Shown piece by piece: positions 36,798 through 46,490 of a stretch of 64,000 nt of DNA. The number at the start of each line of letters is the position of its first letter. Position 1 is the first letter of the stretch. The translations under genes were made by a program, and so were the position numbers. This stretch comes from Streptomyces sp. man185. Lineage in GTDB: Bacteria; Actinomycetota; Actinomycetes; Streptomycetales; Streptomycetaceae. The notes under the pieces are model-generated. The model saw nothing but the letters and a program-made list of their open reading frames with translations. It was not told where the DNA came from and ran no database searches. The stretch is from positions 1 to 64,000 of the forward strand of contig NTHE01000013.1 of the NCBI GenBank assembly GCA_002551355.1, in the 5' to 3' direction.

Positions 36798-37595
36798 TCA
36801 GGCGAGGGAGCCGTAGAGGCCGGGGCGGCGGTCGTTCAGATACGGGTTGGCGGCGCGCGATGCGGCCAGGAACTCCGGGTCCACCTCGCCGATCACGAGT
36901 TCCTCGCCGCGTCCGGCGCGGGTGCGGACGGTGCCGTCGGGGCCGGCCAGGCAGCTGAGCCCGACGAACTCGAACTCGCCCTCCGGGCCGGTGCGGTTGA
37001 CGTACGCCACGTACATCTGGCTCTCGAAGGCCCGTACGGGGACAACGGATTCGGCGACGAACTGGAAGGGGTGCATCTGCGCGGTGGGCACCAGCAGCAG
37101 ATCGGTGCCGGCCAGGGCGTGCGCCCGTACGTTCTCCGGGAACTCGACGTCGTAGCAGATCAGCAGGCCGATACGGATGCCGTCCAGGTCGGCCTGGACG
37201 ACGGTCCGCTCGCCGGGGGTGAACCACTCCTGCTCGAAGCAGCCGAACAGGTGGGTCTTGCGGTAGTTCGCGAGCCGTGCGCCGTCGGGGCCGATGAGCT
37301 GGGAGGCGTTGAAGATCCGCTCCCCGTCGCGCTCCGGGTAGCCGTAGAGGACGGCGAGGCCGTGGCGTACGGCGATCTCGGCGACGGCCTTCGCCCCGGG
37401 TCCTTCGGCGGGCTCGGCCAGTACGGGCACGGCGTCGCCGATGGCGTATCCGGTGAGGAACAGCTCGGGCGCCACCAGCAGCCGGGCTCCCGCGCCGGCG
37501 GCCCGGGCGGCGGCCTCGTCGAGCGCCTTCAGGTTCTCGGCGACGGCGCCGGGCCGTCCGGAGCTCTGGAGCAGGGCGGTGCGCAACGACGGCAT
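36798..37595 (-). CDS. davA: DavA-like 5-aminovaleramidase (nitrilase family)
   Basis: A 265-residue carbon-nitrogen hydrolase with the full Glu-Lys-Cys triad: Glu44 in APELFLTGY, Lys113 in NYRKTHLFG and Cys147 in LLICYDVEFPE. Length (DavA is about 264) and motifs agree with delta-aminovaleramidase, which turns 5-aminovaleramide into 5-aminovalerate plus ammonia. Other linear-amide substrates are possible, but the adjoining DavB-like oxygenase argues for this one. It starts with ATG 183 nt after the Lrp/AsnC gene. That gap holds three phased GTTGCG repeats, so it probably has its own regulated promoter. Confidence 0.82.
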   Translation of the reverse strand: MPSLRTALLQSSGRPGAVAENLKALDEAAARAAGAGARLLVAPELFLTGYAIGDAVPVLAEPAEGPGAKAVAEIAVRHGLAVLYGYPERDGERIFNASQLIGPDGARLANYRKTHLFGCFEQEWFTPGERTVVQADLDGIRIGLLICYDVEFPENVRAHALAGTDLLLVPTAQMHPFQFVAESVVPVRAFESQMYVAYVNRTGPEGEFEFVGLSCLAGPDGTVRTRAGRGEELVIGEVDPEFLAASRAANPYLNDRRPGLYGSLA

Positions 37596-37676
37596 GGCTG
37601 ACCTCGGGCGGTGCGGGCGGGGTGGGGAGACGTATCGAAGGTACGTGGCCCCGATCGGCCCCGACAAGGCGCGAGT

Positions 37677-37735
37677 GTTGCGCGTCGACCGTTGATTCGT
37701 TGCGCGGGTAGGGCTTGGTGCGGCGAATCGTTGCG
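37677..37735. promoter_or_regulatory. Phased GTTGCG repeats before davA
   Basis: GTTGCG occurs at 37677-37682, 37699-37704 and 37730-37735; starts are 22 and 31 bp apart, i.e. about two and three helical turns. The last two extend to GATTCGTTGCGCGG and GAATCGTTGCGTGG. This suits an oligomeric Lrp-type protein wrapping DNA. The Lrp/AsnC gene next door is the obvious candidate; inference. Confidence 0.55.
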
Positions 37736-37778
37736 TGGAGCATCACCGCAGGTCAGCAGGGTGATGTGCGCCACTGCC

Positions 37779-38237
37779 TCAGGCCGGTGGGGCCTCCGCC
37801 GAGTAGCGCCGCAGCAGCGGGGAGAGCACCAGGACGGACTTGGTCCGCTCGACGTACGGCTCCCCCGCGATGCGTTCCAGGACCTGCTCGAAGTGGCGCA
37901 TGTCGGCGGCGAAGACCTGCACGACGGCGTCCGCCTCCCCGGTCACCGTGGAGGCCGAGGCGACCTCCGGGTAGCGGGCGAGGCCCTGCTTGATGGCGTC
38001 CGGGGAGGTGTTGCGGCTGCAGTAGATCTCGATGAACCCCTCGGTCTCCCAGCCGAGCGCCGCCGGGTCGACCCGCACGGTGAAGCCGGTGATCGCACCC
38101 TCGGCGCGCAGCCGGTCGACCCGGCGTTTCACGGCGGGGGCGGAAAGGCCGACGATCGCGCCGATGTCGGCGTAGGAGCGCCGGGCGTCTTCGGCGAGGG
38201 CGTGGACGATGCGTTCGTCGAGGTCGTTCAGGCGCAC
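37779..38237 (-). CDS. Lrp/AsnC family regulator of the dav cluster
   Basis: A 152-residue Lrp/AsnC regulator: HTH at about 2-55 (DIGAIVGLSAPAVKRRVDRL) and a RAM domain at about 66-145. Start GTG (38235-38237) gives the typical VRLNDLDERIVHAL N-terminus; the open frame upstream to 38324 has no homology. Sandwiched between the aldehyde dehydrogenase and davA genes on the same strand, it likely senses lysine or an intermediate and controls both flanking promoters. Confidence 0.88.
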   Translation of the reverse strand: MRLNDLDERIVHALAEDARRSYADIGAIVGLSAPAVKRRVDRLRAEGAITGFTVRVDPAALGWETEGFIEIYCSRNTSPDAIKQGLARYPEVASASTVTGEADAVVQVFAADMRHFEQVLERIAGEPYVERTKSVLVLSPLLRRYSAEAPPA

Positions 38238-38279
38238 GTCGGGCGGTTCACTTCTCTGCGGTGGGTCGGCTGCGGGGGC

Positions 38280-38303
38280 GGGAGGCGGACGGTGCCGCCT
38301 CCC
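38280..38303 (-). terminator. Possible terminator, aldehyde dehydrogenase
   Basis: A 9-bp stem GGGAGGCGG/CCGCCTCCC (38280-38288 with 38295-38303) with a 6-nt loop lies between the aldehyde dehydrogenase stop and the regulator start. Confidence 0.5.
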
Positions 38304-38367
38304 GCGGTAGTCGCAGTAGACCATGAGCCGCCGTCGCGGGCGTGCTCGGCGCAGTGGAGGTGGCCGG

Positions 38368-39825
38368 TCAGAAGGGGAACTGCGAGCGGCCGTGCTGGAT
38401 GGAGATCCACTTCTGGGTGGTGAAGGCCTCGATCATCGAGTCGCCGTTCAGCCGGCCGAGGCCCGAGCTCTTCTCGCCGCCGAAGGGAACGATCGGCTCG
38501 TCGTGGACGGTGCCGTCGTTGATGTGGATCATGCCGGTGTGGATGCGCTGCCCGATCCGCACACCGCGCTCGATGTTGCCGGTGTGGACGGCGCCGCTGA
38601 GGCCGTACGGGGTGTCGTTGGCGATGCGGACGGCCTCGTCCTCGCCGTCGAAGGGGATCAGCAGGGCGACGGGCCCGAAGATCTCCTGCCGCAGGACCGG
38701 CGAGTCGGCGGCGAGGCCGGTCAGGACGGAGGGGCTGACGAGGTTGCCGTCGGCGCGGCCGTGCAGGAGGGCCGTCGCCCCGGCGGCCACGGTCTGGTCG
38801 ACGAGCTTGGAGACGGACTCGGCCTGCGAGGAGTTGATCAGCGGGCCGATCTGGGTGGCCGGGTCGGCGGGGTCGCCGACGGTGAGGGATGCGACCTTGG
38901 CGACGAACTTCTCGGTGAACTCCGCCTCGACGGCGCGGTCGACCAGGATGCGGTTGGCGGCCATGCAGACTTGGCCCTGGTGGACGTACCGGCTGAAGAC
39001 CGCCGCGTCGACGGCGTAGTCCACGTCCGCGTCGTCGAGCACGATCAGGGCGCTGTTGCCGCCGAGTTCGAGGACGGCCTGCTTGAGGTTCTGGGCGCAG
39101 ACGGTGGCGACATGGCGGCCGACCTTGTCCGAGCCGGTGAAGGAGATGACCTGCGGCACGGGGTGCTCCAGCAGGGTGTCGCCGATCTCCGCGATGTCGG
39201 TGATCACGACGTTCAGCAGCCCGGCGGGCAGTCCGGCGTCCTCGAAGATCTTGGCGAGCAGGGTGCCGCCGCAGATCGGGGTGTTCTGGTGCGGCTTGAG
39301 GACGACGGCGTTGCCGAGGGCCAGCGCGGGCGCGACGGACTTGAGGGAGAGCAGGAAGGGGAAGTTGAACGGGCTGATCACGCCGACGACCCCGACGGGC
39401 ACGCGGTAGACGCGGTTCTCCTTGCCCTCGGTCGGCGAGGGAAGGATCTGTCCGGCGGGGCGCAGGGCCAGCTGGATCGCCTCGCGGAGGAACTCCTTGG
39501 CCAGGTGCAGTTCGAAGGCGGCCTTCAGCCGGGTGCCGCCGAGTTCGGCGACGATCGCTTCGCCGATCTCCGGCTCGCGCTCCTCGACGAGGCGCAGCGC
39601 CTTCTCCAGGACGGCCCGCCTGCTGTACGGGTTGGTGTCCGCCCACGCCTGCTGGGCCCGCTCGGCGGCGCGGTAGGCCTGGTCGACCTCGTCGGCGGTG
39701 GCGACCGGGATCGAGGCGAGCTTCTCCCCGTCGAACGGGTTGAAGTCGATGATGTCCCAGGACCCCTTCCCCGGCCTCCACTCGCCGTCGATGTACTGGT
39801 GGGCCAGGTCAGTGAAGAAGGACAT
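38368..39825 (-). CDS. Aldehyde dehydrogenase (benzaldehyde/vanillin DH type)
   Basis: A 485-residue NAD(P)-dependent aldehyde dehydrogenase with all key residues: Asn154 in SPFNFP, Lys177 in LKPHQ, general base Glu253 in LELGGNSA and nucleophile Cys287 in GQVCMAANR. Sequence style (SPFNFPFLLSLKSVAPALALGNAVVLK) is closest to aryl-aldehyde dehydrogenases rather than the glutarate-semialdehyde type expected next in lysine breakdown, so its link to davBA is uncertain. It starts with ATG downstream of a striking inverted repeat (39857-39903). Catalyses aldehyde to acid in the cytoplasm; the substrate is not defined by sequence. Confidence 0.87.
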   Translation of the reverse strand: MSFFTDLAHQYIDGEWRPGKGSWDIIDFNPFDGEKLASIPVATADEVDQAYRAAERAQQAWADTNPYSRRAVLEKALRLVEEREPEIGEAIVAELGGTRLKAAFELHLAKEFLREAIQLALRPAGQILPSPTEGKENRVYRVPVGVVGVISPFNFPFLLSLKSVAPALALGNAVVLKPHQNTPICGGTLLAKIFEDAGLPAGLLNVVITDIAEIGDTLLEHPVPQVISFTGSDKVGRHVATVCAQNLKQAVLELGGNSALIVLDDADVDYAVDAAVFSRYVHQGQVCMAANRILVDRAVEAEFTEKFVAKVASLTVGDPADPATQIGPLINSSQAESVSKLVDQTVAAGATALLHGRADGNLVSPSVLTGLAADSPVLRQEIFGPVALLIPFDGEDEAVRIANDTPYGLSGAVHTGNIERGVRIGQRIHTGMIHINDGTVHDEPIVPFGGEKSSGLGRLNGDSMIEAFTTQKWISIQHGRSQFPF

Positions 39826-39856
39826 GAGATCCCTTACCGCAGAGAGGCAGGCAGCT

Positions 39857-39903
39857 GAGTGCGCTTCATATTACTTATATCGCAACAGAGTTGAAGCGCA
39901 CTC
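39857..39903. promoter_or_regulatory. Operator-promoter of aldehyde dehydrogenase gene
   Basis: Two perfect 12-bp arms, GAGTGCGCTTCA (39857-39868) and TGAAGCGCACTC (39892-39903), flank a 23-bp AT-rich core. On the minus strand the core contains TTCAAC and TAATAT, 16 bp apart, as likely -35/-10, and also a GTTGCG. A repressor bound at both arms would cover the promoter. Confidence 0.65.
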
Positions 39904-39927
39904 CCGGCCACCTCCGGGAGCCCCGGA

Positions 39928-39973
39928 AACGACCCCGCCCCCTCCGCGGAGCGCCGGAGGGGGCGGGGTCGTT
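39928..39973 (-). terminator. Terminator after GuaB1-type gene
   Basis: A perfect 19-bp stem (39928-39946 with 39955-39973) with an 8-nt loop, 15 nt beyond the stop at 39989. Confidence 0.85.
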
Positions 39974-39988
39974 GCGGTGAATGCGGGA

Positions 39989-41587
<1,599 letters not shown>

Positions 41588-41737
41588 TTACCCACGGACC
41601 CTACCCGAACGGGATTCGAATCATTCGTGATCACCATCCCTGGACCGGGTGACAAGGGGTCAGGTAGCTTCAAACCCGCAGGTCTCGGGGGTGTCGGAAG
41701 CGTCGATCCGGCTCGTCGGCAACCCTGGGCACACCGT

Positions 41738-42841
41738 ATGACCGGAGAGGATCCCGATCCGCCTGTGGACAGCGAACTGCCGGACATCTACTGCCCGTTT
41801 CCGCAGCGGACCAATCCGCACGTGGGACACACCCGGGGGCATCTGGACGCCTGGACCAGAGAGACGGGTCTGGTCCACCGCGAGTCCGCGAGGAACCGAT
41901 TCGAACAAGCCGATTTCGGGTCGTTCGTCGGCATGGTCTACCCGACAGCCGACGAGGACCACCTCGATCTGGTGGCCGACTGGTTCGTCTGGCTCTTCCT
42001 GGTCGACGACCAGCTCGACGACGGCCACCTCGGCCGTTCACCCGACCGAGTGAGAGACGTCGTCGACCGGATGCGCGCGGTGGTCGACGGCTCCGCCCCC
42101 GAGCCGCTGCCGGGGGAAGAGGTCCCGGCCGCCGTGACCGCCCTGGCCGACCTGTGGAAACGTACGACGCCGAATGCCGCCCCGCACTGGCGGACGCGGT
42201 TCGCCTGGCATCTGATCACCTACCTCACGACGGCCACGACCTGGGAGGCGGGCAACCGCGCCGAGGACGTGGTGCCCTCGGAGGAGACGTACATCACCAA
42301 GCGGCGGCACACCGGGGCCATCCACGTCTGCATGGACCTCATAGAGATCGTGGCGGGCATCGAGGCCCCGGAGTCGCTCCACAACGACCCCCGATTCATC
42401 ACCGCCCTGGAAGCCGCGTGCAACCACGTGTGCTGGGCCAACGACGTGTACTCCTTCGAGAAGGAGCAGGTGCTCGGCGAGATCCACAACCTCGTCCACC
42501 TGGTCCGCCACCACCGGGGTCTCGGGGAGCAGCAGGCGCTGGACCACGTCGCGGAGCGCCTCGCGATGGAGACCGAGCGGTTCCTGACCGCCGAGGACGA
42601 GCTGCTGGAGCTGTATCCGGAGCTGTCCGGGCTGCTGGTGCCCTACCTCGACGGGATGCGGAGCTGGATGCGCGGCAACCTGGACTGGTCGCGCCAGACC
42701 CCGCGCTACAACCCCGCCGACGTGGGGCAGTACGAGGAGCCCGAGGAGTATCTGGAGGAGACGGTGCTGGGCGTACCGCCCGCGCGCACCGAGACGGTCA
42801 CCCCCGCCCCGTGCGCGGCGAAGGCCCCTCCGGCGGGCTGA
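41738..42841 (+). CDS. Class I sesquiterpene synthase
   Basis: A 367-residue bacterial class I terpene cyclase that folds farnesyl diphosphate into a sesquiterpene. The Asp-rich metal motif DDQLDD is at 90-95 and the NSE triad NDVYSFEKE at 235-243 (Asn235, Ser239, Glu243). CPFPQRTNPH near residue 20 is typical, as is the RY-type C-terminus (RYNP). The product cannot be read from sequence. The locus recalls the (+)-epicubenol synthase gene of S. griseus, a low-confidence guess. No oxidase, prenyltransferase or regulator adjoins it. ATG at 41738 has a weak ribosome site; the AT-richer 280-bp upstream region contains no clear promoter. Confidence 0.87.
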   Translation: MTGEDPDPPVDSELPDIYCPFPQRTNPHVGHTRGHLDAWTRETGLVHRESARNRFEQADFGSFVGMVYPTADEDHLDLVADWFVWLFLVDDQLDDGHLGRSPDRVRDVVDRMRAVVDGSAPEPLPGEEVPAAVTALADLWKRTTPNAAPHWRTRFAWHLITYLTTATTWEAGNRAEDVVPSEETYITKRRHTGAIHVCMDLIEIVAGIEAPESLHNDPRFITALEAACNHVCWANDVYSFEKEQVLGEIHNLVHLVRHHRGLGEQQALDHVAERLAMETERFLTAEDELLELYPELSGLLVPYLDGMRSWMRGNLDWSRQTPRYNPADVGQYEEPEEYLEETVLGVPPARTETVTPAPCAAKAPPAG

Positions 42842-42844
42842 GCG

Positions 42845-42894
42845 AACGCGCCGAGGGCCGGACACCGCGTGCGGTGTCCGGCCCTCGGCGCGTT
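42845..42894. terminator. Convergent terminator, terpene synthase / SorC
   Basis: A perfect 23-bp stem (42845-42867 with 42872-42894) with a CGTG loop lies between the stops at 42841 and 42905. The strongest terminator in the window. Confidence 0.9.
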
Positions 42895-42904
42895 CCTGAC
42901 GGCG

Positions 42905-43954
42905 TCACTCCCCGTCGGGATCCGCCCGCTCCAGTGCCGGGCGGACGCCCGCGGCGGACTCGGTGAGCAGATAGTCGGCCGCGGCGGTGTCCGTGACCAG
43001 GCTGGTGACCAGGCCGGAGCGCAGCACCGCGCCGATCGCCGCCGCCTTGCGCTGGCCGCCCGCGATCGCGACCACCTCGGGGATCCGGCGCAGCCGGTCC
43101 GCCTCCACGGTGATGCAGCGCTCCCCGAGGTCGCGGCCGACCCGGCGGCCGTCGGAGTCGAAGAGGTGCGCGGACATCTCGGCGGCGACGCCGAGCGAGG
43201 CGTAATGGGCGCGCTCCGCGTCCGAGAGCATGTCGTGGACCGTGGAGATGCCCGGCTCCCAGGAGCCGATGGAGACGGCGGCGACCGTCACCTTGTCGAA
43301 GTACTCGAAGGCGCGGGCGATGCCCGTCTGGTCGCGCAGCGCGGCGGCCGTCGCGGGGTCGGGCAGCAGCATCGGTGCATAGATGGGGTGCGCCTCGCCG
43401 CCGGAGACCTGGGCCGCCCGGCGGACCGCCTCGACCGAGCCGCGCTCGGCGGTGCCCGCGTCGTACACCCCGGTGAGCTGGACGACCGTGCAGGGCGGGA
43501 GCCGGTCGAGGGCGGCCGCCATGTGGATGGTGGAGCGGCCCCAGGCCAGGCCGAGCACATCGCCCTCGGCCACCAGCTCGCCGAGCAGGTCGGCCGCGAC
43601 CTCGCCCAGGTTCTCCGGGTCGGGGGCGTCGTCCTGTTCCTCGGCCGGGGATTCGACGACCACCGCGTGCCGCAGCCCGTAGCGGGCGCGCAGGGCGTCG
43701 GAGCGTTCGGCGTCCAGCTCGGCCGGGACCCGGATCTCGATGCGTACGAGATCGCGTTCGAGGGCGGTCTCCAGGACCCGGGCCACCTTGAAGCGGCTCA
43801 CGCCGAACTCCTCGGCGATCTGGATCTTGGACTTGCCCTCCAGGTAGAACCGGCGGGCCATGGCCGCCGCCTGCACCAGCTCCGCGGGTCCCATCCGCAT
43901 GGCTGACCGACCCGCCGAGATGCCAGACACCGCGATCTCCTCACTGCTGTTCAC
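42905..43954 (-). CDS. SorC-family sugar-binding regulator
   Basis: A 349-residue SorC/DeoR-family regulator. The N-terminal HTH (about 30-65: KSKIQIAEEFGVSRFKVARVL) precedes a sugar-phosphate-binding domain of the SorC type (about 80-340, with GDVLGLAWGRST, VVQLTGVY and IAGGQRKAAAI). The effector is probably a phosphorylated sugar. Start GTG at 43952-43954. It lies downstream of rpe on the same strand (79-nt gap), hinting at pentose phosphate metabolism; target genes are unknown. Confidence 0.85.
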   Translation of the reverse strand: MNSSEEIAVSGISAGRSAMRMGPAELVQAAAMARRFYLEGKSKIQIAEEFGVSRFKVARVLETALERDLVRIEIRVPAELDAERSDALRARYGLRHAVVVESPAEEQDDAPDPENLGEVAADLLGELVAEGDVLGLAWGRSTIHMAAALDRLPPCTVVQLTGVYDAGTAERGSVEAVRRAAQVSGGEAHPIYAPMLLPDPATAAALRDQTGIARAFEYFDKVTVAAVSIGSWEPGISTVHDMLSDAERAHYASLGVAAEMSAHLFDSDGRRVGRDLGERCITVEADRLRRIPEVVAIAGGQRKAAAIGAVLRSGLVTSLVTDTAAADYLLTESAAGVRPALERADPDGE

Positions 43955-44033
43955 ACGCCCGATACGCCGTTCATCCTGTCAGATCCGGCGATCCTTGATC
44001 GGCCCTGTCGGACCGCGTTCATCTGCCCTTGGT

Positions 44034-44717
44034 TCAGTGGCCGCATGCCCAGGGGGCGACGGCCGTGACCGCGTCCGCCTGCGCCCGCAGCTCGCGGACG
44101 GCCGCCGCCGGGTCCGCCGCTCCGTAGACCGCGGATCCGGCCACGAAGACGTCGGCGCCGGCTTCGGCGCACCGCTCGATGGTGGTGGCCGAGACCCCGC
44201 CGTCGACCTGGAGCCACAGTTCGAGACCGTGCTTGCTGATCAGCTCCCGGGTACGGCGGATCTTCGGCAGCATGATGTCCAGGAAGGCCTGCCCGCCGAA
44301 GCCCGGCTCGACCGTCATGATCAGCAGCATGTCCAGCTCGGGGAGCAGGTCCTCGTACGGCTCGATGGGCGTCGCCGGCTTCAGAGCCATCGAAGCGCGC
44401 GCCCCCTTCGCCCGGATCTCCCGCGCCAGGCGCACCGGAGCCGCCGCGGCCTCCGCGTGGAAGGTGACGGACCCGGCCCCCGCTTCCACGTAACTCGGGG
44501 CCCAGCGGTCCGCGTCCTCGATCATGAGGTGGCAGTCCAGCGGGGTGTCCGTGGCCTTGCTCAGCGCCTCGACGATCGGCACGCCGAGGGTCAGGTTGGG
44601 CACGAAGTGGTTGTCCATGACATCGACGTGGAGCCAGTCCGCGCCCTCGACGGCCTTCGCCTCCTCGGCGAGACGCGCGAAATCGGCGGACAGGATGCTG
44701 GGGTTGATCTGCGCCAT
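44034..44717 (-). CDS. rpe: Ribulose-phosphate 3-epimerase
   Basis: A 227-residue TIM-barrel epimerase interconverting ribulose-5-P and xylulose-5-P in the pentose phosphate pathway. Motifs: [10 protein letters not shown] (near 6-15), [14 protein letters not shown] with metal His/Asp, [18 protein letters not shown] and LQVDGGV. Length is typical. ATG at 44715-44717. 148 nt after rsmB; the gap has an AT-rich patch (about 44790-44835) with a short AATGTGC direct repeat. Confidence 0.94.
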   Translation of the reverse strand: MAQINPSILSADFARLAEEAKAVEGADWLHVDVMDNHFVPNLTLGVPIVEALSKATDTPLDCHLMIEDADRWAPSYVEAGAGSVTFHAEAAAAPVRLAREIRAKGARASMALKPATPIEPYEDLLPELDMLLIMTVEPGFGGQAFLDIMLPKIRRTRELISKHGLELWLQVDGGVSATTIERCAEAGADVFVAGSAVYGAADPAAAVRELRAQADAVTAVAPWACGH

Positions 44718-44865
44718 GACCCAAGCCTGCCACGTCTGAGGCCGGTTCCCCGCCTCGATGCCCTTCGAAGCCTCACACGGCCATCACAGTCCGCACATTC
44801 TGCACATTTTGCCAGCGCTTTACTTTTCTTTTGCCGTACGGGCAGACCCGCTGACGCGGCGATAT

Positions 44866-46299
44866 TCAGCCGGTCCGGCGCAGCAGAGCCAGATACATCG
44901 CATCGGTGCCGTGCAGATGCGGCCAGAGCTGGACGTCGGGGCCCTCCCCCAGTGCGGGCACCCCGGGCATCAGCGGACGGGCGTCGATCCACTCCGCCTC
45001 CACCGGCTCGCCGCCCCGGCCCTTCAGCACGTCCTCGACGACCACCCGGGTCTCCGCGAGATGCGGCGAGCAGGTGGCGTAGCCGACCACGCCGCCGACC
45101 CGCACAGCCTTCAACGCCTCGCGCAGCAGGCCGCGTTGGAGCGGGGCGAAGGCCTCCAGGTCCTCGGCGCGGCGGCGCCAGCGGGACTCCGGGCGGCGGC
45201 GCAGCGCGCCCAGGCCCGAGCACGGCACGTCCATCAGGATGCGGTCGAACGTGCCGGGCAGCCACGGCGGACGGGTGCCATCGGCGGTGATCACCTGGTA
45301 CGGGCCGGGGTTGCCGGCCAGCGCCCGCTCGACGAGCCGGGCGCGGTGCGGCTGCTTCTCGGCGGCGAGCAGGGTCGCGCCGCGCTCGGCGGCAAGCGCC
45401 GCGAGCAGGGCGGCCTTGCCGCCCGGGCCGGCGCAGCCGTCCAGCCAGCGGGCGTCGCGGCCCTCGACGGGTGCGGCGGCCAGGGCGGCGGCGACGAGCT
45501 GACTGCCCTCGTCCTGGACGCCCGCCCGGCTCTCCTGGACGGCCTCCAGCGCGCCGGGCTCGCCGCCCTCGGCCATCCGGACGGCGTACGGGGACCAGCG
45601 GCCGGGCAGGGAGTTGTCCTCGCCGAGGGCCTTGACCAGCTCGTCGGTGGTGGAGCGGCCGGGGCGGGCGACCAGGGTCACCTCGGGCCGCTCGTTGTCG
45701 GCTTCGAGGAGGTCCTCGATGCCCGCCCGGCCGCCGCCCAGGGCGTCCCAGAGGGCAGTGACGATCCAGCGGGGGTGGGAGTGGACGACGGCGAGGTGAT
45801 CCTCGGCGTCCTCGTCGTACGGCGGGGCGACCTTCTCCACCCAGCCGTCGAGGTCGTGCGCGGTGACCTTGCGCAGCACCGCGTTGACGAACTTCGCACG
45901 CCCCTCCCCCAGCACCACCCGGGCCAGCTCCACACTGGCGGAGACGGCCGCGTGGGTGGGGATACGGGTGCCGAGCAGCTGGTGGACGCCCATGTTCAGG
46001 ACGTCGAGGACCGGCGGGTCGACCTCGCGCAGCGGCCGGTCGATGCAGGCCGCCACGATCGCGTCGTACGTGCCCTGGCGGCGCAGCGTCCCGTAGACCA
46101 GCTCGGTCGCCAGCGCCGCGTCCCGGCCGTCGAAGTCACCCTTGGCGCGGGCCTTCTTCAGCAGCGGCGGCAGCACGAGGTTGGCGTAGGCGTCGCGCTC
46201 GTCGACAGCCCTCAGCGCCTCGAAGGCGAGGAAACGGACCGGGTCCTTCTGCGGACGGCGGTGGGGCCTGGCGGGACGGCGACGCGGCTGGTCGTTCAC
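44866..46299 (-). CDS. rsmB: 16S rRNA m5C967 methyltransferase
   Basis: A 477-residue RsmB/Sun protein. An N-terminal NusB-like RNA-binding domain (about 20-165) precedes a SAM-dependent RNA cytosine-5 methyltransferase domain. Its two catalytic cysteines are in DVPCSGLGALRRRPE and YATCSPHLAET, and the SAM-binding site in DGCAGPGGKAALLAAL. Methylates C967 of 16S rRNA. Preceded by an acidic/basic N-terminal tail of RRRPARPHRRP type, common in actinobacteria. It follows fmt after 191 nt, the usual fmt-rsmB-rpe order. Confidence 0.93.
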   Translation of the reverse strand: MNDQPRRRPARPHRRPQKDPVRFLAFEALRAVDERDAYANLVLPPLLKKARAKGDFDGRDAALATELVYGTLRRQGTYDAIVAACIDRPLREVDPPVLDVLNMGVHQLLGTRIPTHAAVSASVELARVVLGEGRAKFVNAVLRKVTAHDLDGWVEKVAPPYDEDAEDHLAVVHSHPRWIVTALWDALGGGRAGIEDLLEADNERPEVTLVARPGRSTTDELVKALGEDNSLPGRWSPYAVRMAEGGEPGALEAVQESRAGVQDEGSQLVAAALAAAPVEGRDARWLDGCAGPGGKAALLAALAAERGATLLAAEKQPHRARLVERALAGNPGPYQVITADGTRPPWLPGTFDRILMDVPCSGLGALRRRPESRWRRRAEDLEAFAPLQRGLLREALKAVRVGGVVGYATCSPHLAETRVVVEDVLKGRGGEPVEAEWIDARPLMPGVPALGEGPDVQLWPHLHGTDAMYLALLRRTG

Positions 46300-46490
46300 G
46301 TGAAAGGTGCTCCGCTGATGGTGAGAGGGGCGAACTCTCCCAGCGTACGTCGCTCTCCCCGCGCGCCCGAACGGCGGCCCGGGCCCCTGCTATCGCGGTC
46401 CCGGGCATCTCGAACGCCGTCGCGGGCTCCCTCGAGCGCCGCGTCCCGGGGCCCCACGCGCCCCGCTACACGCCCAGCAGCTCGCTCGCT

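Noticed and set aside
43860-45290. Long plus-strand frame opposite rpe and rsmB
   Set aside because: Antisense shadow; rpe and rsmB carry complete catalytic motifs on the minus strand.
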